Source: Erwinia phyllosphaerae
GTDB taxonomy: Bacteria; Pseudomonadota; Gammaproteobacteria; Enterobacterales; Enterobacteriaceae
Direction of reading: 5' to 3'
DNA length: 64,000 nt
Assembly (NCBI RefSeq): GCF_019132875.1
Contig: NZ_JAHSPF010000003.1
Coordinates: forward strand, 62,001 to 126,000
Shown here: positions 1 through 9,425 of the stretch, one piece after another
Layout of the letters: each line of letters starts with the position of its first letter
How positions within the stretch are numbered: position 1 is the stretch's first letter
Made by a program: the position numbers and the translations under genes
Notes under the pieces: generated by a model
What the model was told of the DNA's origin: nothing
Database searches by the model: none
Seen by the model: only the letters and a program-made list of their open reading frames with translations

Positions 1-46
1 CACTGGTGAAACGCTGCACGTCAATGGCGGAATGTACATGGTCTGA
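1..46 (+). CDS. fabG: 3-oxoacyl-ACP reductase FabG, C-terminal end only
   Basis: Only the last 14 codons are in the window, ending TGETLHVNGGMYMV and then TGA. This is the conserved C-terminus of FabG, the NADPH-dependent reductase of the fatty acid elongation cycle. Its position just upstream of acpP and fabF matches the enterobacterial fab cluster, which supports the call more than the short tail alone. Confidence 0.85.
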   Translation, partial: TGETLHVNGGMYMV

Positions 47-127
47 TAATCACGAAAAGTATTTGCGTTATTTGCGGTAAAACCCGCAAAATAGCGTAAA
101 TTCGTGGTTTGACCAGCCGGGATTTAG

Positions 128-155
128 TTGCATCTTTTTCAACATTTTATACACT
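128..155 (+). promoter_or_regulatory. Likely acpP promoter
   Basis: A TTGCAT -35-like hexamer (128-133) is followed after 16 bp by TACACT (150-155), about 45 bp before the acpP start. The whole 60-200 leader closely resembles the E. coli fabG-acpP spacer as I remember it, including the segment just before the start codon. A separate strong promoter fits the very high need for acyl carrier protein. The exact hexamers are inferred. Confidence 0.5.
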
Positions 156-200
156 ACGAAAACCATCGCGAAAGCGAGTTTTGATAGGAAATTTAATAGT

Positions 201-437
201 ATGAGCACTATCGAAGAACGCGTTAAGAAAATCATTGGCGAGCAGCTTGGCGTTAAGCAGGAAGAAGTTGTTAACACTGCCTCTTTTGTAGAAGATCTGG
301 GCGCTGATTCTCTTGATACCGTTGAGCTGGTAATGGCTCTGGAAGAAGAGTTTGATACCGAGATTCCGGACGAAGAAGCTGAGAAAATCACTACCGTTCA
401 GGCTGCTATTGATTACATCAATGGTCACCAGGGCTAA
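201..437 (+). CDS. acpP: Acyl carrier protein
   Basis: AcpP carries growing acyl chains on a 4'-phosphopantetheine arm during cytoplasmic fatty acid synthesis and supplies acyl groups for phospholipids and lipid A. The 78-residue protein has the usual ACP length and is strongly acidic. The GADSLDTVE motif places the prosthetic-group serine at residue 37 (Ser36 of the mature protein). The ATG is preceded by TAGGAAA. It lies between fabG and fabF, the standard order, and is followed by a strong terminator, so it can be expressed well above fabF. Sequence is almost identical to the E. coli protein. Confidence 0.98.
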   Translation: MSTIEERVKKIIGEQLGVKQEEVVNTASFVEDLGADSLDTVELVMALEEEFDTEIPDEEAEKITTVQAAIDYINGHQG

Positions 438-448
438 GTGAGCATCTC

Positions 449-476
449 CAGGCGGTCACTCGACCGCCTGAGTTTT
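449..476 (+). terminator. Rho-independent terminator after acpP
   Basis: A perfect 9-bp stem, CAGGCGGTC (449-457) pairing with GACCGCCTG (462-470), has a 4-nt loop and is followed by AGTTTT. It separates acpP from fabF. Confidence 0.85.
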
Positions 477-526
477 ATCTGTACGTCCCACTGATTTCCC
501 TATTTTCCCCTCCCTGGAGGACGAAC

Positions 527-1768
527 GTGTCTAAGCGTCGTGTAGTTGTGACCGGTCTTGGCATGTTGTCTCCTGTCGGCAATACCGTAGAGTCTACCTG
601 GAATGCTCTTGTTGCCGGTCAGAGTGGCATCAGCCCGATCGACCATTTTGAAGCTAGCGCCTACGCAACGCGTTTTGCTGGCTTAGTAAAGGATTTTAAC
701 TGCGAAGAATTTATCTCGCGCAAAGATCAGCGCAAGATGGATGCTTTCATTCAATATGGAGTTGTCGCTGGCATTCAGGCCATGCAGGATTCCGGTCTGG
801 TCATTACTGACGAAAATGCTCACCGTATCGGTGCCGCAATCGGTTCCGGTATTGGCGGTCTTGGTTTGATTGAAGAAAACCATACGTCGCTGGTTAACGG
901 TGGCCCACGTAAAATCAGTCCTTTCTTTGTGCCTTCCACCATTGTGAACATGATCGCCGGTCACCTGACGATTATGTACGGCATGAAAGGGCCGAGCATT
1001 GCCATTTCTACCGCCTGTACTACCGGCGTCCACAACATCGGTCAGGCAGCACGTATGATTGCCTATAACGATGCGGACGTAATGCTGGCCGGCGGCGCGG
1101 AAAAGGGCAGTACGCCACTGGGCATCGGCGGCTTCGGCGCGGCGCGTGCGCTTTCAACCCGTAACGACAATCCGCAGGCGGCAAGCCGTCCGTGGGATAA
1201 AGATCGCGATGGCTTCGTGCTGGGCGACGGTGCGGGAATCGTCCTGCTGGAAGAGTATGAGCACGCTAAAAAACGCGGCGCGAAAATCTACGCTGAACTG
1301 GTAGGTTTTGGCATGAGCAGCGATGCGTATCATATGACCTCACCGCCGGAAAACGGTGCGGGCGCGGCGCTGGCGATGGAAAATGCCCTGCGTGATGCGC
1401 AGCTGTCAGCAGAGCAAATTGGCTACATCAACGCACACGGCACCTCGACGCCAGCGGGCGACATTGCAGAAGCCCAGGCCGTAAAGTCGGTCTTTGGTGC
1501 GGCGGCATCCCGCGTGATGGTCAGCTCAACGAAATCCATGACCGGTCATCTGTTAGGCGCGGCAGGCGCGGTAGAATCTATCTACTCCATCCTTGCACTG
1601 CGCGACCAGGTCATTCCGCCAACCATCAATCTGGATAATCCGGATGAAGGTTGCGATCTGGATTTTGTGCCCCACACGGCGCGTCAGGTTAAAGGTCTGG
1701 AGTATGCTCTGTGCAACTCCTTCGGTTTCGGCGGCACCAACGGCTCGCTGATTTTCCGTAAAATTTAA
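527..1768 (+). CDS. fabF: Beta-ketoacyl-ACP synthase II
   Basis: FabF condenses malonyl-ACP with acyl-ACP and governs the temperature-dependent palmitoleate to cis-vaccenate step. At 413 residues it has the family's length. The thiolase fold carries the Cys-His-His triad: Cys in ISTACTTG near 164, His in NAHGTST near 304 and His in SMTGHLLG near 341. The C-terminal GFGGTN glycine loop is present. The start is GTG, as in E. coli, with GGAGG at 516-520 placed 6 nt upstream. A terminator follows, so pabC needs its own promoter or readthrough. Confidence 0.97.
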   Translation: MSKRRVVVTGLGMLSPVGNTVESTWNALVAGQSGISPIDHFEASAYATRFAGLVKDFNCEEFISRKDQRKMDAFIQYGVVAGIQAMQDSGLVITDENAHRIGAAIGSGIGGLGLIEENHTSLVNGGPRKISPFFVPSTIVNMIAGHLTIMYGMKGPSIAISTACTTGVHNIGQAARMIAYNDADVMLAGGAEKGSTPLGIGGFGAARALSTRNDNPQAASRPWDKDRDGFVLGDGAGIVLLEEYEHAKKRGAKIYAELVGFGMSSDAYHMTSPPENGAGAALAMENALRDAQLSAEQIGYINAHGTSTPAGDIAEAQAVKSVFGAAASRVMVSSTKSMTGHLLGAAGAVESIYSILALRDQVIPPTINLDNPDEGCDLDFVPHTARQVKGLEYALCNSFGFGGTNGSLIFRKI

Positions 1769-1787
1769 CGACCTGCTTTTATGACAG

Positions 1788-1812
1788 GCCCGCCGCGCGC
1801 GGGCTTTTTTGT
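1788..1812 (+). terminator. Rho-independent terminator after fabF
   Basis: GCCCGC (1788-1793) pairs with GCGGGC (1799-1804) around a 5-nt loop, and a run of T residues follows. The position just after the fabF stop fits an intrinsic terminator. Confidence 0.85.
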
Positions 1813-1894
1813 TTTTATACCGGTATTACCCTTTTGGCGGCGACAGGTCGGGATAAGGCTTGCTGACCATAAAAACAGCGAATAAGGAACATTG

Positions 1895-2710
1895 ATGATC
1901 TGGATAAACGGCGAGCTGCAGGAAACCATTCAGGTTAAAGACCGCGCCGTACAGTTTGGCGACGGCTGCTTTACCACGGCACGCATCATGCACGGAAAAG
2001 TTGTTGCGCTGAACGCGCACCTTAACCGTTTGCGTGAAGCCTGTGACCGACTGCTTATTTACCATATCAACTGGCAGATGCTGCAAAATGAAATGGTAAT
2101 GGCCGCCGCCACGCGTTCGGCAGGCGTGCTCAAAGTCATCGTTTCCCGCGGTGCAGGCGGACGTGGCTACAGCGCCAGCGGCTGTCAGCAGCCTTCACGC
2201 GTTATCATGCTGTCCGATTATCCTGCGCATTATCATCAACTCAGGCAGAACGGCGTAAAGCTGGCGTTAAGCTCCGTCAGGCTGGGCCGTAATCCGCTGC
2301 TGGCCGGCATAAAACATCTCAACCGGCTGGAGCAGGTATTGATCCGCACAGAGCTTGAGCAGACCGCTGCCGACGAGGCGCTGGTGCTTGACACCCGGGG
2401 GATGCTGGTGGAATGCTGTGCGGCAAATTTATTCTGGCGCGAGGGCGAAAGCGTTTATACGCCCGAGCTGACAGAATGCGGCGTAAACGGTATTCAGCGC
2501 CGGTGGGTTATCCGGCAGCTTGCCGAGCAAAATATCGCGGTCACCGAAGTCAGCGTGCCGCCCTCGGCGCTTGAAAAAGCGGACGAAATTTTTATTACTA
2601 ATGCATTGATGCCGATGTTACCGGTTGCTGAAATTGAAAACCGGCGTTACGGCTCAAGAGAGCTATTCAACCGGCTCAGTAAGCTGAACGATTTTCAGGG
2701 AAATTTATGA
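1895..2710 (+). CDS. pabC: Aminodeoxychorismate lyase
   Basis: PabC is a PLP enzyme that converts 4-amino-4-deoxychorismate to p-aminobenzoate and pyruvate in folate synthesis. From the ATG at 1895 (a TTG lies just before it) the protein has 271 residues. It shows the fold-type IV features: [10 protein letters not shown] near 21-30, the PLP lysine in [12 protein letters not shown] at residue 140, and the [10 protein letters not shown]-like segment [15 protein letters not shown] lies 7 nt upstream of this ATG. It overlaps mltG by 4 bp (ATGA), and the pabC-mltG-tmk-holB-ycfH order is the conserved enterobacterial operon. Confidence 0.95.
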   Translation: MIWINGELQETIQVKDRAVQFGDGCFTTARIMHGKVVALNAHLNRLREACDRLLIYHINWQMLQNEMVMAAATRSAGVLKVIVSRGAGGRGYSASGCQQPSRVIMLSDYPAHYHQLRQNGVKLALSSVRLGRNPLLAGIKHLNRLEQVLIRTELEQTAADEALVLDTRGMLVECCAANLFWREGESVYTPELTECGVNGIQRRWVIRQLAEQNIAVTEVSVPPSALEKADEIFITNALMPMLPVAEIENRRYGSRELFNRLSKLNDFQGNL

Positions 2711-3726
2711 CAGTAAAAAGCAAACTTCTTGGCGGGCTGATCGCGCTGGTCATCGCAGGCACGGCCTGGAGCTACTGGCAGGTAAAACAGCTTGCCGATT
2801 CGCCTCTATCCATTAATAAAGAAGCCATTTTTACGCTACCGGCCGGTTCGGGTCGCGTCGTGCTGGAAGCAGAGCTAAACCAGCAGAAAATCATACCGCA
2901 TACCGTCTGGTTTGGCTGGTTGCTTAAGCTTGAGCCGGAGCTGGCTAAGTTTAAGGCCGGGACCTACCGGTTTACCCAGGGGATGACCGTTCGCCAGATG
3001 CTGGCGCTGCTTTCCAGCGGTAAGGAAGCGCAGTTTCCCATTCGCTTTATTGAAGGTTCCAGAATGCAGGAGTGGCTGGCACAGCTGCGTGCCGCGCCTT
3101 ATATCAAACATACGCTGCCGGATGATAAACTGAGCACGGTCGCCACCACGCTGAAAATCCCGCCACAGGAAGTAGAAGGCTGGTTCTATCCGGATACCTA
3201 CTCCTATACGGCTAACACCACTGACGTGGCGATCCTGACGCGCGCCCACGAACAGATGGTAAAAATTGTCGATACGCTATGGCAAAGCAAAGCGGAAGGG
3301 CTGCCTTATAAAGATAAAAACGATCTGCTGACAATGGCTTCGATTGTTGAAAAAGAAACGGCGCTGGGCGATGAACGCGGCAAGGTTGCTTCGGTCTTTA
3401 TCAATCGCCTGCGTATTGGGATGCGTTTGCAAACCGATCCTACGGTCATCTATGGCATGGGCGACAGCTATAAAGGCACGCTGACGCGCAGAGACCTGGA
3501 AACGCCAACGGCCTACAACACCTATGTTATCTCCGGGATGCCGCCAGGCCCTATTGCCATGCCGGGTAAAGCATCGCTGGAAGCCGCCGCGCAGCCGTTA
3601 AAAACGGACTTCCTCTACTTTGTAGCGGACGGCAAAGGTGGCCATACCTTTACCACCAACCTGGCCAGCCATAACCGTGCCGTGCAGGCCTGGCGTCTTG
3701 CGCTCAAGGAAAAAAATGAAAAGTAA
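2707..3726 (+). CDS. mltG: Endolytic murein transglycosylase MltG
   Basis: MltG cleaves nascent glycan strands near the inner membrane and is thought to set chain length. A short cytoplasmic N-terminus is followed by one membrane segment (about residues 8-23), then a LysM-like region and the YceG catalytic domain. The ASIVEKETA stretch (211-219) carries the catalytic glutamate, and the conserved [11 protein letters not shown] and [12 protein letters not shown] motifs follow. The length of 339 matches the family. It is translationally coupled to pabC and overlaps tmk by 11 bp. Confidence 0.95.
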   Translation: MTVKSKLLGGLIALVIAGTAWSYWQVKQLADSPLSINKEAIFTLPAGSGRVVLEAELNQQKIIPHTVWFGWLLKLEPELAKFKAGTYRFTQGMTVRQMLALLSSGKEAQFPIRFIEGSRMQEWLAQLRAAPYIKHTLPDDKLSTVATTLKIPPQEVEGWFYPDTYSYTANTTDVAILTRAHEQMVKIVDTLWQSKAEGLPYKDKNDLLTMASIVEKETALGDERGKVASVFINRLRIGMRLQTDPTVIYGMGDSYKGTLTRRDLETPTAYNTYVISGMPPGPIAMPGKASLEAAAQPLKTDFLYFVADGKGGHTFTTNLASHNRAVQAWRLALKEKNEK

Positions 3727-4348
3727 ATTTATCGTCATCGAAGGGCTGGAAGGCGCGGGCAAAACCACAGCGCGCGAGGCGATTGTTGCCACGCTACGCC
3801 AGCAGAGCATTAATGACGTCGTCTTTACGCGCGAGCCTGGCGGTACGCCGCTGGCGGAAAAACTGCGTGAGCTGATTAAGCAGGGCATAGAAGGCGAAAA
3901 AGTGACCGATCAGGCCGAGCTGCTGATGCTCTATGCCGCACGCGTCCAGCTGGTTGAAAATGTTATTAAGCCCGCGCTGGCTCGCGGCGCATGGGTAGTA
4001 GGCGATCGTCACGATCTCTCTTCTCAGGCTTACCAGGGCGGCGGCCGCGGTATGGATACTACGCTGATGAACCAGCTGAAGCAGAGCGTGCTGGGCGATT
4101 TTGCGCCTGACTTAACGCTTTATCTGGACGTCACGCCGGAAATCGGCCTGCAGCGTGCCAGAGCCAGAGGCGAGCTGGATCGCATTGAGCAGGAGTCGCT
4201 GAACTTCTTTACCCGCACGCGCGAGCGTTATCTTGCGCTTGCCGCCGGCGATGCACGCATCAAAACGATTGATGCTACGCAAAACATTGAAGAAGTATCA
4301 GCAGCGATTAACCAGACTCTGGTGCAGTGGCTACAGGAACAGCCATGA
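3716..4348 (+). CDS. tmk: Thymidylate kinase
   Basis: Tmk phosphorylates dTMP to dTDP. The ATG at 3716 gives 210 residues starting [10 protein letters not shown], which matches E. coli Tmk. A longer open frame runs upstream inside mltG but has no family homology. Visible motifs are the P-loop GLEGAGKTT, the [12 protein letters not shown] loop, the [14 protein letters not shown] segment and the LID-region arginines [12 protein letters not shown]. The start lies 11 bp inside mltG, and the stop overlaps the holB start (ATGA). Confidence 0.96.
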   Translation: MKSKFIVIEGLEGAGKTTAREAIVATLRQQSINDVVFTREPGGTPLAEKLRELIKQGIEGEKVTDQAELLMLYAARVQLVENVIKPALARGAWVVGDRHDLSSQAYQGGGRGMDTTLMNQLKQSVLGDFAPDLTLYLDVTPEIGLQRARARGELDRIEQESLNFFTRTRERYLALAAGDARIKTIDATQNIEEVSAAINQTLVQWLQEQP

Positions 4349-5337
4349 TCTGGTATCCGTGGCTAAACCAGCCTTATCGGCAAATTATCGGCCAGCACGA
4401 GGCAGGGCGCGGACATCATGCGCTACTGCTGCAGGCGCTACCGGGAATGGGCGACGCTTCGCTGGTCTGGGGCATTAGCCGCTGGTTAATGTGCCAACGT
4501 AAAGACGGACTGAAAAGCTGCGGTGAGTGCCACGCCTGTAAATTGATGCAGGCCCATACGCACCCGGACTGGTATGAACTGACGGCGGAAAAAGGGAAAA
4601 GCTCGTTAGGCATTGATGCCGTGCGCAGCGTAACGGAAAAGCTTTTTCACCACGCCCAGCAGAGCGGTTCAAAAGTCATCTGGCTGCCAAATGCCGCGCA
4701 GCTTACCGAAGCGGCCGCCAACGCAATGCTGAAAACGCTGGAAGAGCCGCCTGCCAATACCTGGTTCCTGCTTTGTTGCGAACAGCCTTCCCAGCTGCCC
4801 GCGACGCTACGTAGCCGTTGCCTGACCTTCCATCTGGCCGTACCGGACGAAGCGCAAAGCATGGGCTGGCTACAAAAGCAGAACGGTGCGCCGCAGCAGG
4901 ATTGTCTGACCGCGCTGCGCCTGAGCGGTGGCGCGCCGGCCGCAGCGCTACAGCTGCTTGAAAATGGCTGGAGCGCGCGGCAGACGCTGTGCGCGGCGCT
5001 GCCTCAGGCGCTGCAGCAAGATATGCTATCCTTGCTGCCAGTACTTAACCATGACGATGCCGCGCAGCGTACAGGCTGGCTCTGTGCGCTGCTGGTGGAT
5101 GCGCTTAAATGGCAGCAGGGCGGCGGAGAGTTTATCGCCAATGCCGACAGTCAGGCGCTGATTGCGCAAATTGCCCAACAGCTGCCCGCCAGTGCCCTTG
5201 ATGAAAGCGTTCGCCAGTGGATGTATTGCCGGGATCGCCTGCTCAACGTGGTTGCCGTCAACCGCGAATTATTATTGACCGACCAGCTGCTGGCATGGGA
5301 GCAGATGCTGCATGCCTCGCTGGTGGGCCTGAAGTAG
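4345..5337 (+). CDS. holB: DNA polymerase III subunit delta'
   Basis: HolB is the delta' subunit of the clamp loader that places the beta clamp on primed DNA. From the ATG at 4345 it has 330 residues. Cys50, Cys59, Cys62 and Cys65 form the zinc module in the same positions as in E. coli. The P-loop is degenerate ([10 protein letters not shown]), as expected because delta' does not bind ATP. The sensor-type [14 protein letters not shown] and TLRSRC (SRC motif) segments are present. It overlaps the tmk stop. Confidence 0.95.
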   Translation: MIWYPWLNQPYRQIIGQHEAGRGHHALLLQALPGMGDASLVWGISRWLMCQRKDGLKSCGECHACKLMQAHTHPDWYELTAEKGKSSLGIDAVRSVTEKLFHHAQQSGSKVIWLPNAAQLTEAAANAMLKTLEEPPANTWFLLCCEQPSQLPATLRSRCLTFHLAVPDEAQSMGWLQKQNGAPQQDCLTALRLSGGAPAAALQLLENGWSARQTLCAALPQALQQDMLSLLPVLNHDDAAQRTGWLCALLVDALKWQQGGGEFIANADSQALIAQIAQQLPASALDESVRQWMYCRDRLLNVVAVNRELLLTDQLLAWEQMLHASLVGLK

Positions 5338-5346
5338 AGAACTATT

Positions 5347-6141
5347 ATGTTTTTAGTTGATTCACACTGCCATCTTGATGGCCTTGATTACGAAAAGCTG
5401 CACCAGGACCTGGATGACGTGCTGGCTAAAGCAGCCGCGCGCGACGTAAAATTTATGCTGGCGGTCGCCACCACGCTGCCCGGTTATAAAGCGATGACGC
5501 AGCTAATTGGCGATCGTCATAACGTTGCTTACTCCTGCGGCGTGCATCCGCTTAACCAGGAAGAGCCTTACGATTTTGCCGAGCTGCGCCAGCTGGCGGC
5601 GGATGAGCGGGTCATTGCGCTGGGCGAAACGGGTCTGGATTATTACTACCAGAAAGAAACGCTGGCGCAGCAGCAGGCTTCTTTCCGCGAGCATATTCGT
5701 ATCGGCCGTGATTTAAACAAGCCGGTCATTGTGCACACGCGTGACGCGCGGGAAGATACGCTGGCCATTTTGAAAGAAGAAAAGGTTGAGGAGTGCGGTG
5801 GCGTACTGCACTGCTTTACGGAAGATCGTGAGACGGCGGAAAAACTGCTGGATATGGGCTTTTATATTTCGTTTTCCGGCATCGTTACCTTTCGCAACGC
5901 GGAAACGATTCGCGAAGCGGCTCGCTACGTGCCGCTGGACAGAATTCTGGTGGAAACGGATTCGCCTTACCTGGCCCCCGTTCCTTATCGCGGCAAAGAA
6001 AATCAGCCAGCCTATACCCGAGACGTTGCAGACTATATGGCGGTGTTGAAGGGCGTCAGTATCGAAGCGCTGGCAGAGGCTACGACAGCCAACTTTTCCC
6101 GCCTGTTCCATGTGTCGCCCGAGCGCCTGCAGGACCAGTAA
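5347..6141 (+). CDS. ycfH: TatD-family metal-dependent hydrolase YcfH
   Basis: This is the last gene of the pabC-holB operon, 264 residues long. The TIM-barrel amidohydrolase metal ligands are visible: DSHCHLDGL at the N-terminus, [27 protein letters not shown] and ETDSPYLAP. TatD relatives act as metal-dependent nucleases; the cellular substrate of YcfH is not settled. It starts 9 bp after holB and is followed by a strong terminator. Confidence 0.93.
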   Translation: MFLVDSHCHLDGLDYEKLHQDLDDVLAKAAARDVKFMLAVATTLPGYKAMTQLIGDRHNVAYSCGVHPLNQEEPYDFAELRQLAADERVIALGETGLDYYYQKETLAQQQASFREHIRIGRDLNKPVIVHTRDAREDTLAILKEEKVEECGGVLHCFTEDRETAEKLLDMGFYISFSGIVTFRNAETIREAARYVPLDRILVETDSPYLAPVPYRGKENQPAYTRDVADYMAVLKGVSIEALAEATTANFSRLFHVSPERLQDQ

Positions 6142-6161
6142 TTATTCTGACTGTCGAAACT

Positions 6162-6183
6162 TTATTTTATTGCTCGTAATAAA
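6162..6183 (+). promoter_or_regulatory. Upstream Mlc-type operator of ptsG (predicted)
   Basis: TTATTTTA, seven bases, then CGTAATAAA-type sequence matches the AT-rich Mlc half-site pattern. It is identical at 19 of 22 positions to the second site at 6329-6350. The 167-bp distance between the two equals the spacing I recall for the two Mlc sites of E. coli ptsG. Mlc represses ptsG when glucose is absent. Confidence 0.55.
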
Positions 6184-6198
6184 TTTGTAATACCAGCG

Positions 6199-6235
6199 AA
6201 CCGTATTGCCCCAGCCCGGGGAATACGGTTTTTTA
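6199..6235 (+). terminator. Rho-independent terminator after ycfH
   Basis: AACCGTATT (6199-6207) pairs perfectly with AATACGGTT (6222-6230), extended by CCCC/GGGG inside the stem, and the arm runs into a T tract. It ends the pabC-ycfH operon. Confidence 0.88.
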
Positions 6236-6297
6236 TTGCGCAATTACTGGCGTGCTGACCAGAAATAAACTACATAGCAGGCGGTTGTTCAATGAAA

Positions 6298-6313
6298 CGT
6301 GATAACCGTCAAA
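6298..6313 (+). promoter_or_regulatory. CRP-like site upstream of ptsG (predicted)
   Basis: CGTGA-N6-TCAAA resembles the CRP consensus TGTGA-N6-TCACA with mismatches at both ends. It sits about 35-45 bp upstream of the start point implied by the downstream Mlc-type site, where CRP activates ptsG in E. coli. Confidence 0.45.
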
Positions 6314-6328
6314 CAAATGCTGAACGAA

Positions 6329-6350
6329 TTATTTTACAGTTCGTAATAAA
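6329..6350 (+). promoter_or_regulatory. Promoter-proximal Mlc-type operator of ptsG (predicted)
   Basis: TTATTTTACAGTTCGTAAT followed by AAA is almost the same as the distal site at 6162 and as the E. coli ptsG promoter-operator region, including the following GGGCGCTTAG. It probably overlaps the main ptsG start point. Confidence 0.6.
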
Positions 6351-6420
6351 TCACGAGGGCGCTTAGCGCTCCATTTTATAACGGATCCTCCCCCCGTTAT
6401 CGCGCCTGAAAACGCGTAAA

Positions 6421-6438
6421 AGCACCTATACTCAGGAG
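6421..6438 (+). promoter_or_regulatory. SgrS-pairing site and ribosome binding site of ptsG
   Basis: AGCACCTATACTCAGGAG keeps the E. coli ptsG sequence that base-pairs with the small RNA SgrS, with one change (CCC to CCT). The CAGGAG part is the ribosome binding site, 10 nt before the ATG. Pairing there would block translation during glucose-phosphate stress. The sgrS gene itself is not in the window. Confidence 0.6.
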
Positions 6439-6447
6439 TTTTACACT

Positions 6448-7881
6448 ATGTTCAAAAACGCATTTGCAAACCTGCAAAAGGTCGGTAAATCGCTGATGTT
6501 GCCGGTATCGGTGCTGCCGATTGCCGGTATCCTGCTTGGCGTCGGTTCCGCCAACTTCAGCTGGCTACCCGCGGTAGTTTCCAACGTGATGGCGGAAGCG
6601 GGCGGATCGGTCTTCGCCAATATGCCGCTAATTTTTGCTATCGGCGTGGCGCTGGGCTTTACCAATAACGATGGTGTTTCCGCACTGGCTGCGGTAGTGG
6701 CCTACGGTATCATGGTCAAAACCATGGCGGTAGTTGCGCCGCTGGTACTGCATATGCCAGCTGCCGAGATTACCGCTAAACATCTTGCCGATACGGGCGT
6801 GCTGGGCGGGATTATCGCCGGTGCCATTGCGGCCTATATGTTTAACCGCTTTTATCGCATCAAGCTGCCGGAATACCTTGGCTTCTTTGCCGGTAAACGC
6901 TTCGTGCCGATTATTTCCGGTTTTACCGCCATTTTTGTTGGCGTTATTCTCTCCTTTATCTGGCCCCCGGTCGGGACTGCCATTCAGGACTTCTCCCAGT
7001 GGGCTGCGTATCAGAACCCGGTGGTCGCTTTTGGTATCTACGGCGTGATTGAGCGTTCGCTGGTGCCGTTTGGTCTGCACCATATCTGGAACGTCCCTTT
7101 CCAGATGCAGATTGGTGAATTCACCAACGCAGCGGGTCAGGTTTTCCACGGTGATATTCCTCGCTACATGGCGGGTGACCCAACTGCGGGTAAACTTTCT
7201 GGCGGCTTCCTGTTTAAAATGTACGGTCTGCCAGCGGCGGCAATTGCTATCTGGCACTCTGCTAAACCAGAAAACCGTGCGAAAGTGGGCGGCATCATGA
7301 TCTCCGCTGCGCTGACTTCGTTCCTGACCGGCATCACCGAACCTATTGAATTCTCATTCATGTTCGTTGCGCCGATCCTCTATGTTATCCATGCTATTCT
7401 GGCCGGCCTGGCTTTCCCAATTTGTATTCTGTTGGGGATGCGCGACGGCACCAGCTTCTCGCACGGCCTGATCGACTTTATCGTGTTGAGCGGCAACAGC
7501 AGCAAAATCTGGCTGTTTCCGATTGTTGGTATCATTTACGGCCTGATCTATTACACCGTTTTCCGCGTACTGATTGCTAAATTCAATCTGAAAACGCCAG
7601 GCCGCGAAGAGACGACAGCTGAACAGACAGTGGGCGCTTCCAGCGAAATGGCCGCTAACCTGGTGGCGGCTTTTGGTGGCAAAGAGAACATCACCAACCT
7701 GGATGCCTGTATCACTCGCTTACGCGTTAGCGTAGCTGACGTCTCAAAAGTCAATCAGTCCGGCCTGAAGCGCCTTGGCGCAGCGGGCGTGGTTGTGGCA
7801 GGCTCGGGCGTGCAGGCTATCTTTGGTACCAAATCAGATAACCTGAAAACCGATATGGATGACTACATCCGCAATATGTAA
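6448..7881 (+). CDS. ptsG: Glucose-specific PTS enzyme IICB
   Basis: PtsG imports glucose across the inner membrane and phosphorylates it to glucose 6-phosphate. At 477 residues it equals the E. coli protein in length and is close to it throughout. The IIC part (about 1-380) is strongly hydrophobic and contains the [12 protein letters not shown] motif. After a linker, the IIB domain holds the phosphorylated cysteine at residue 421 in [10 protein letters not shown]. The leader shows Mlc, CRP and SgrS control elements, and a GAAA-loop terminator follows, so it is a single-gene unit. Confidence 0.97.
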   Translation: MFKNAFANLQKVGKSLMLPVSVLPIAGILLGVGSANFSWLPAVVSNVMAEAGGSVFANMPLIFAIGVALGFTNNDGVSALAAVVAYGIMVKTMAVVAPLVLHMPAAEITAKHLADTGVLGGIIAGAIAAYMFNRFYRIKLPEYLGFFAGKRFVPIISGFTAIFVGVILSFIWPPVGTAIQDFSQWAAYQNPVVAFGIYGVIERSLVPFGLHHIWNVPFQMQIGEFTNAAGQVFHGDIPRYMAGDPTAGKLSGGFLFKMYGLPAAAIAIWHSAKPENRAKVGGIMISAALTSFLTGITEPIEFSFMFVAPILYVIHAILAGLAFPICILLGMRDGTSFSHGLIDFIVLSGNSSKIWLFPIVGIIYGLIYYTVFRVLIAKFNLKTPGREETTAEQTVGASSEMAANLVAAFGGKENITNLDACITRLRVSVADVSKVNQSGLKRLGAAGVVVAGSGVQAIFGTKSDNLKTDMDDYIRNM

Positions 7882-7940
7882 TGGCCCGAAATGCCGCGAG
7901 GGTTAATACGCCCCGGCAGTCCGGCAGAAACAACCATAAA

Positions 7941-7963
7941 GGGAGCGAAAGCTCCCTTTTTTT
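7941..7963 (+). terminator. Rho-independent terminator after ptsG
   Basis: GGGAGC (7941-7946), a GAAA tetraloop, then GCTCCC (7951-7956) and seven T residues. It is a textbook intrinsic terminator about 60 bp after the ptsG stop. Confidence 0.92.
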
Positions 7964-8080
7964 ATGGCAGCAGGCGGTAAAAGCAGCAGCGCCGCAAAGA
8001 AAAGTCAGCGGAAGGTTGAAAGAAAACAAATATCTCGCTCATACTGCCGTAACTCCATTCATAGCTAAAGGACATGCACC

Positions 8081-8431
8081 ATGGCTGAAGAAACCATTTT
8101 CAGTAAAATTATCCGACGTGAAATTCCGTCCGATATCGTTTATCAGGACGAACTGGTCACCGCTTTCCGCGATATCTCCCCTCAGGCTCCTACCCATATT
8201 CTGATCGTGCCTAATATTTTAATCCCGACGGCAAACGATACGGTAGCAGGGCACGAAGCCGCGCTGGGCCGGATGATTGTGGTCGCAGCCAAAATTGCTA
8301 AAGATGAAGGGATTGCGGAAGATGGCTATCGCCTGATTATGAACTGCAACCAGCACGGCGGGCAGGAGGTTTACCATATCCACCTGCATCTGCTGGGCGG
8401 CCGCCCGCTTGGGCCAATGCTGGCTCGCTAA
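8081..8431 (+). CDS. hinT: HIT-family purine nucleoside phosphoramidase HinT
   Basis: HinT hydrolyses adenosine 5'-phosphoramidates in the cytoplasm. The 116-residue protein is a single HIT domain with the catalytic triad motif HIHLHLLGG near the C-terminus (H-x-H-x-H) and the [12 protein letters not shown] segment before it. The start has AAAGGA upstream. It heads the hinT-ycfL-lpoB-thiK-nagZ-ycfP run, the same order as in E. coli. Confidence 0.95.
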   Translation: MAEETIFSKIIRREIPSDIVYQDELVTAFRDISPQAPTHILIVPNILIPTANDTVAGHEAALGRMIVVAAKIAKDEGIAEDGYRLIMNCNQHGGQEVYHIHLHLLGGRPLGPMLAR

Positions 8432-8443
8432 TCAGGGACACTT

Positions 8444-8812
8444 ATGAAGCGAACTATCGCAATCGGCGCCATGCTGGCATTGCTGAGTGGCTGCACCAGC
8501 GACCGCACCACCATCGATACTTCGCAGTCGCTGGTGATGGAGTCGTCGGTATTGTCGGCCGGCATCATCACCGATAAGCCGGTTTTATCCGTGCATGAAG
8601 GGCAGCAGCGCGCTTCATCACAGCTCTATAACCAGCAGGAAAAACCGGTGAAGCTGCATTACCGTTTTTACTGGTATGACGATAAAGGGCTGGAAATTCT
8701 TCCCTTTGAAGCGCCGCGAACGGTCACCGTCGTGCCACATGGCAGTATTGAAATATCATCACAAACGGGTAACCTGACGGCCAGTAAAGTTCGTCTGTAC
8801 CTGTATCTGTAG
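8444..8812 (+). CDS. ycfL: YcfL-family lipoprotein (DUF1425)
   Basis: A 122-residue predicted lipoprotein of unknown function. The signal peptide ends in the lipobox LLSGC with Cys17. Residue 18 is Thr, not Asp, so outer-membrane sorting by Lol is expected. The rest fits a small beta-rich DUF1425 domain. It lies 12 bp after hinT and 10 bp before lpoB, between genes for an outer-membrane activator of peptidoglycan synthesis and HinT. Confidence 0.9.
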   Translation: MKRTIAIGAMLALLSGCTSDRTTIDTSQSLVMESSVLSAGIITDKPVLSVHEGQQRASSQLYNQQEKPVKLHYRFYWYDDKGLEILPFEAPRTVTVVPHGSIEISSQTGNLTASKVRLYLYL

Positions 8813-8822
8813 GAGACTGAAG

Positions 8823-9425
8823 GTGGAAAGGAAGGTCATAAAACTCTCTGGCGCTATGCTACTGGCGCTGATCCTGAGCGGCTGTGTTATGCAGCAGCGT
8901 CAGCAGCCCGCGCCGGTCGAGCCTGCACAGCCGCAGCCTGTTCCCGTGCAGCCGCAACCTGTACCAGAACAGCCGCAGCCGGTAGAAACGGTGCCGCAGC
9001 CGCCAAAAATGCAGTCTATCAACTGGGATGCCAGCGTTACGCCACTGGTGGCACAGATGCTGCGGGCCGATGGCGTCACCCCCGGCAGCGTATTGCTGAT
9101 TGATGGCGTAAAAAACAGCACCAACGGCAGCCTGCAGCGCGCCAAAGCCACCGCCGCGCTACAAAATGCGCTGCAAAACAACAGCCAGTTTAAGCTGGTT
9201 GCGCCTGAACAGCTGGCGACGGCAAAACAGACGCTGGGCCTTTCAGCTGAAGATAGCCTGGGTTCGCGCAGCAAAGCCGTTGGTCTGGCTCGCTACGTTG
9301 GCGCGCAGTATGTGCTCTATACCAACGTGCAGGGCGATATAAAATCTCCTGACCTGCAAATGCAGCTCATGCTGGTGCAGACCGGTGAACTTATCTGGTC
9401 AGGCAGCGGTGTCGTACAGCACTGA
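8823..9425 (+). CDS. lpoB: Penicillin-binding protein activator LpoB
   Basis: LpoB is an outer-membrane lipoprotein that reaches through the periplasm and activates PBP1b. The signal peptide ends in the lipobox LILSGC (Cys21). It is followed by a long Pro/Gln/Val-rich disordered linker (about 25-62) and a globular domain with the DGVTPGSVLLID, NGSLQRAKA and LQMQLMLVQTGELIWSG motifs of the family. The start is GTG with AGGAGA upstream. The length, 200, is slightly under the E. coli 213. The difference lies in the linker, and the coupling to the larger nagZ/ycfP run is kept. Confidence 0.93.
   Translation: MERKVIKLSGAMLLALILSGCVMQQRQQPAPVEPAQPQPVPVQPQPVPEQPQPVETVPQPPKMQSINWDASVTPLVAQMLRADGVTPGSVLLIDGVKNSTNGSLQRAKATAALQNALQNNSQFKLVAPEQLATAKQTLGLSAEDSLGSRSKAVGLARYVGAQYVLYTNVQGDIKSPDLQMQLMLVQTGELIWSGSGVVQH

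Noticed and set aside
6628-7257. 209-codon - strand frame inside ptsG
   Set aside because: Antisense shadow of a well-supported gene; no recognisable motifs.
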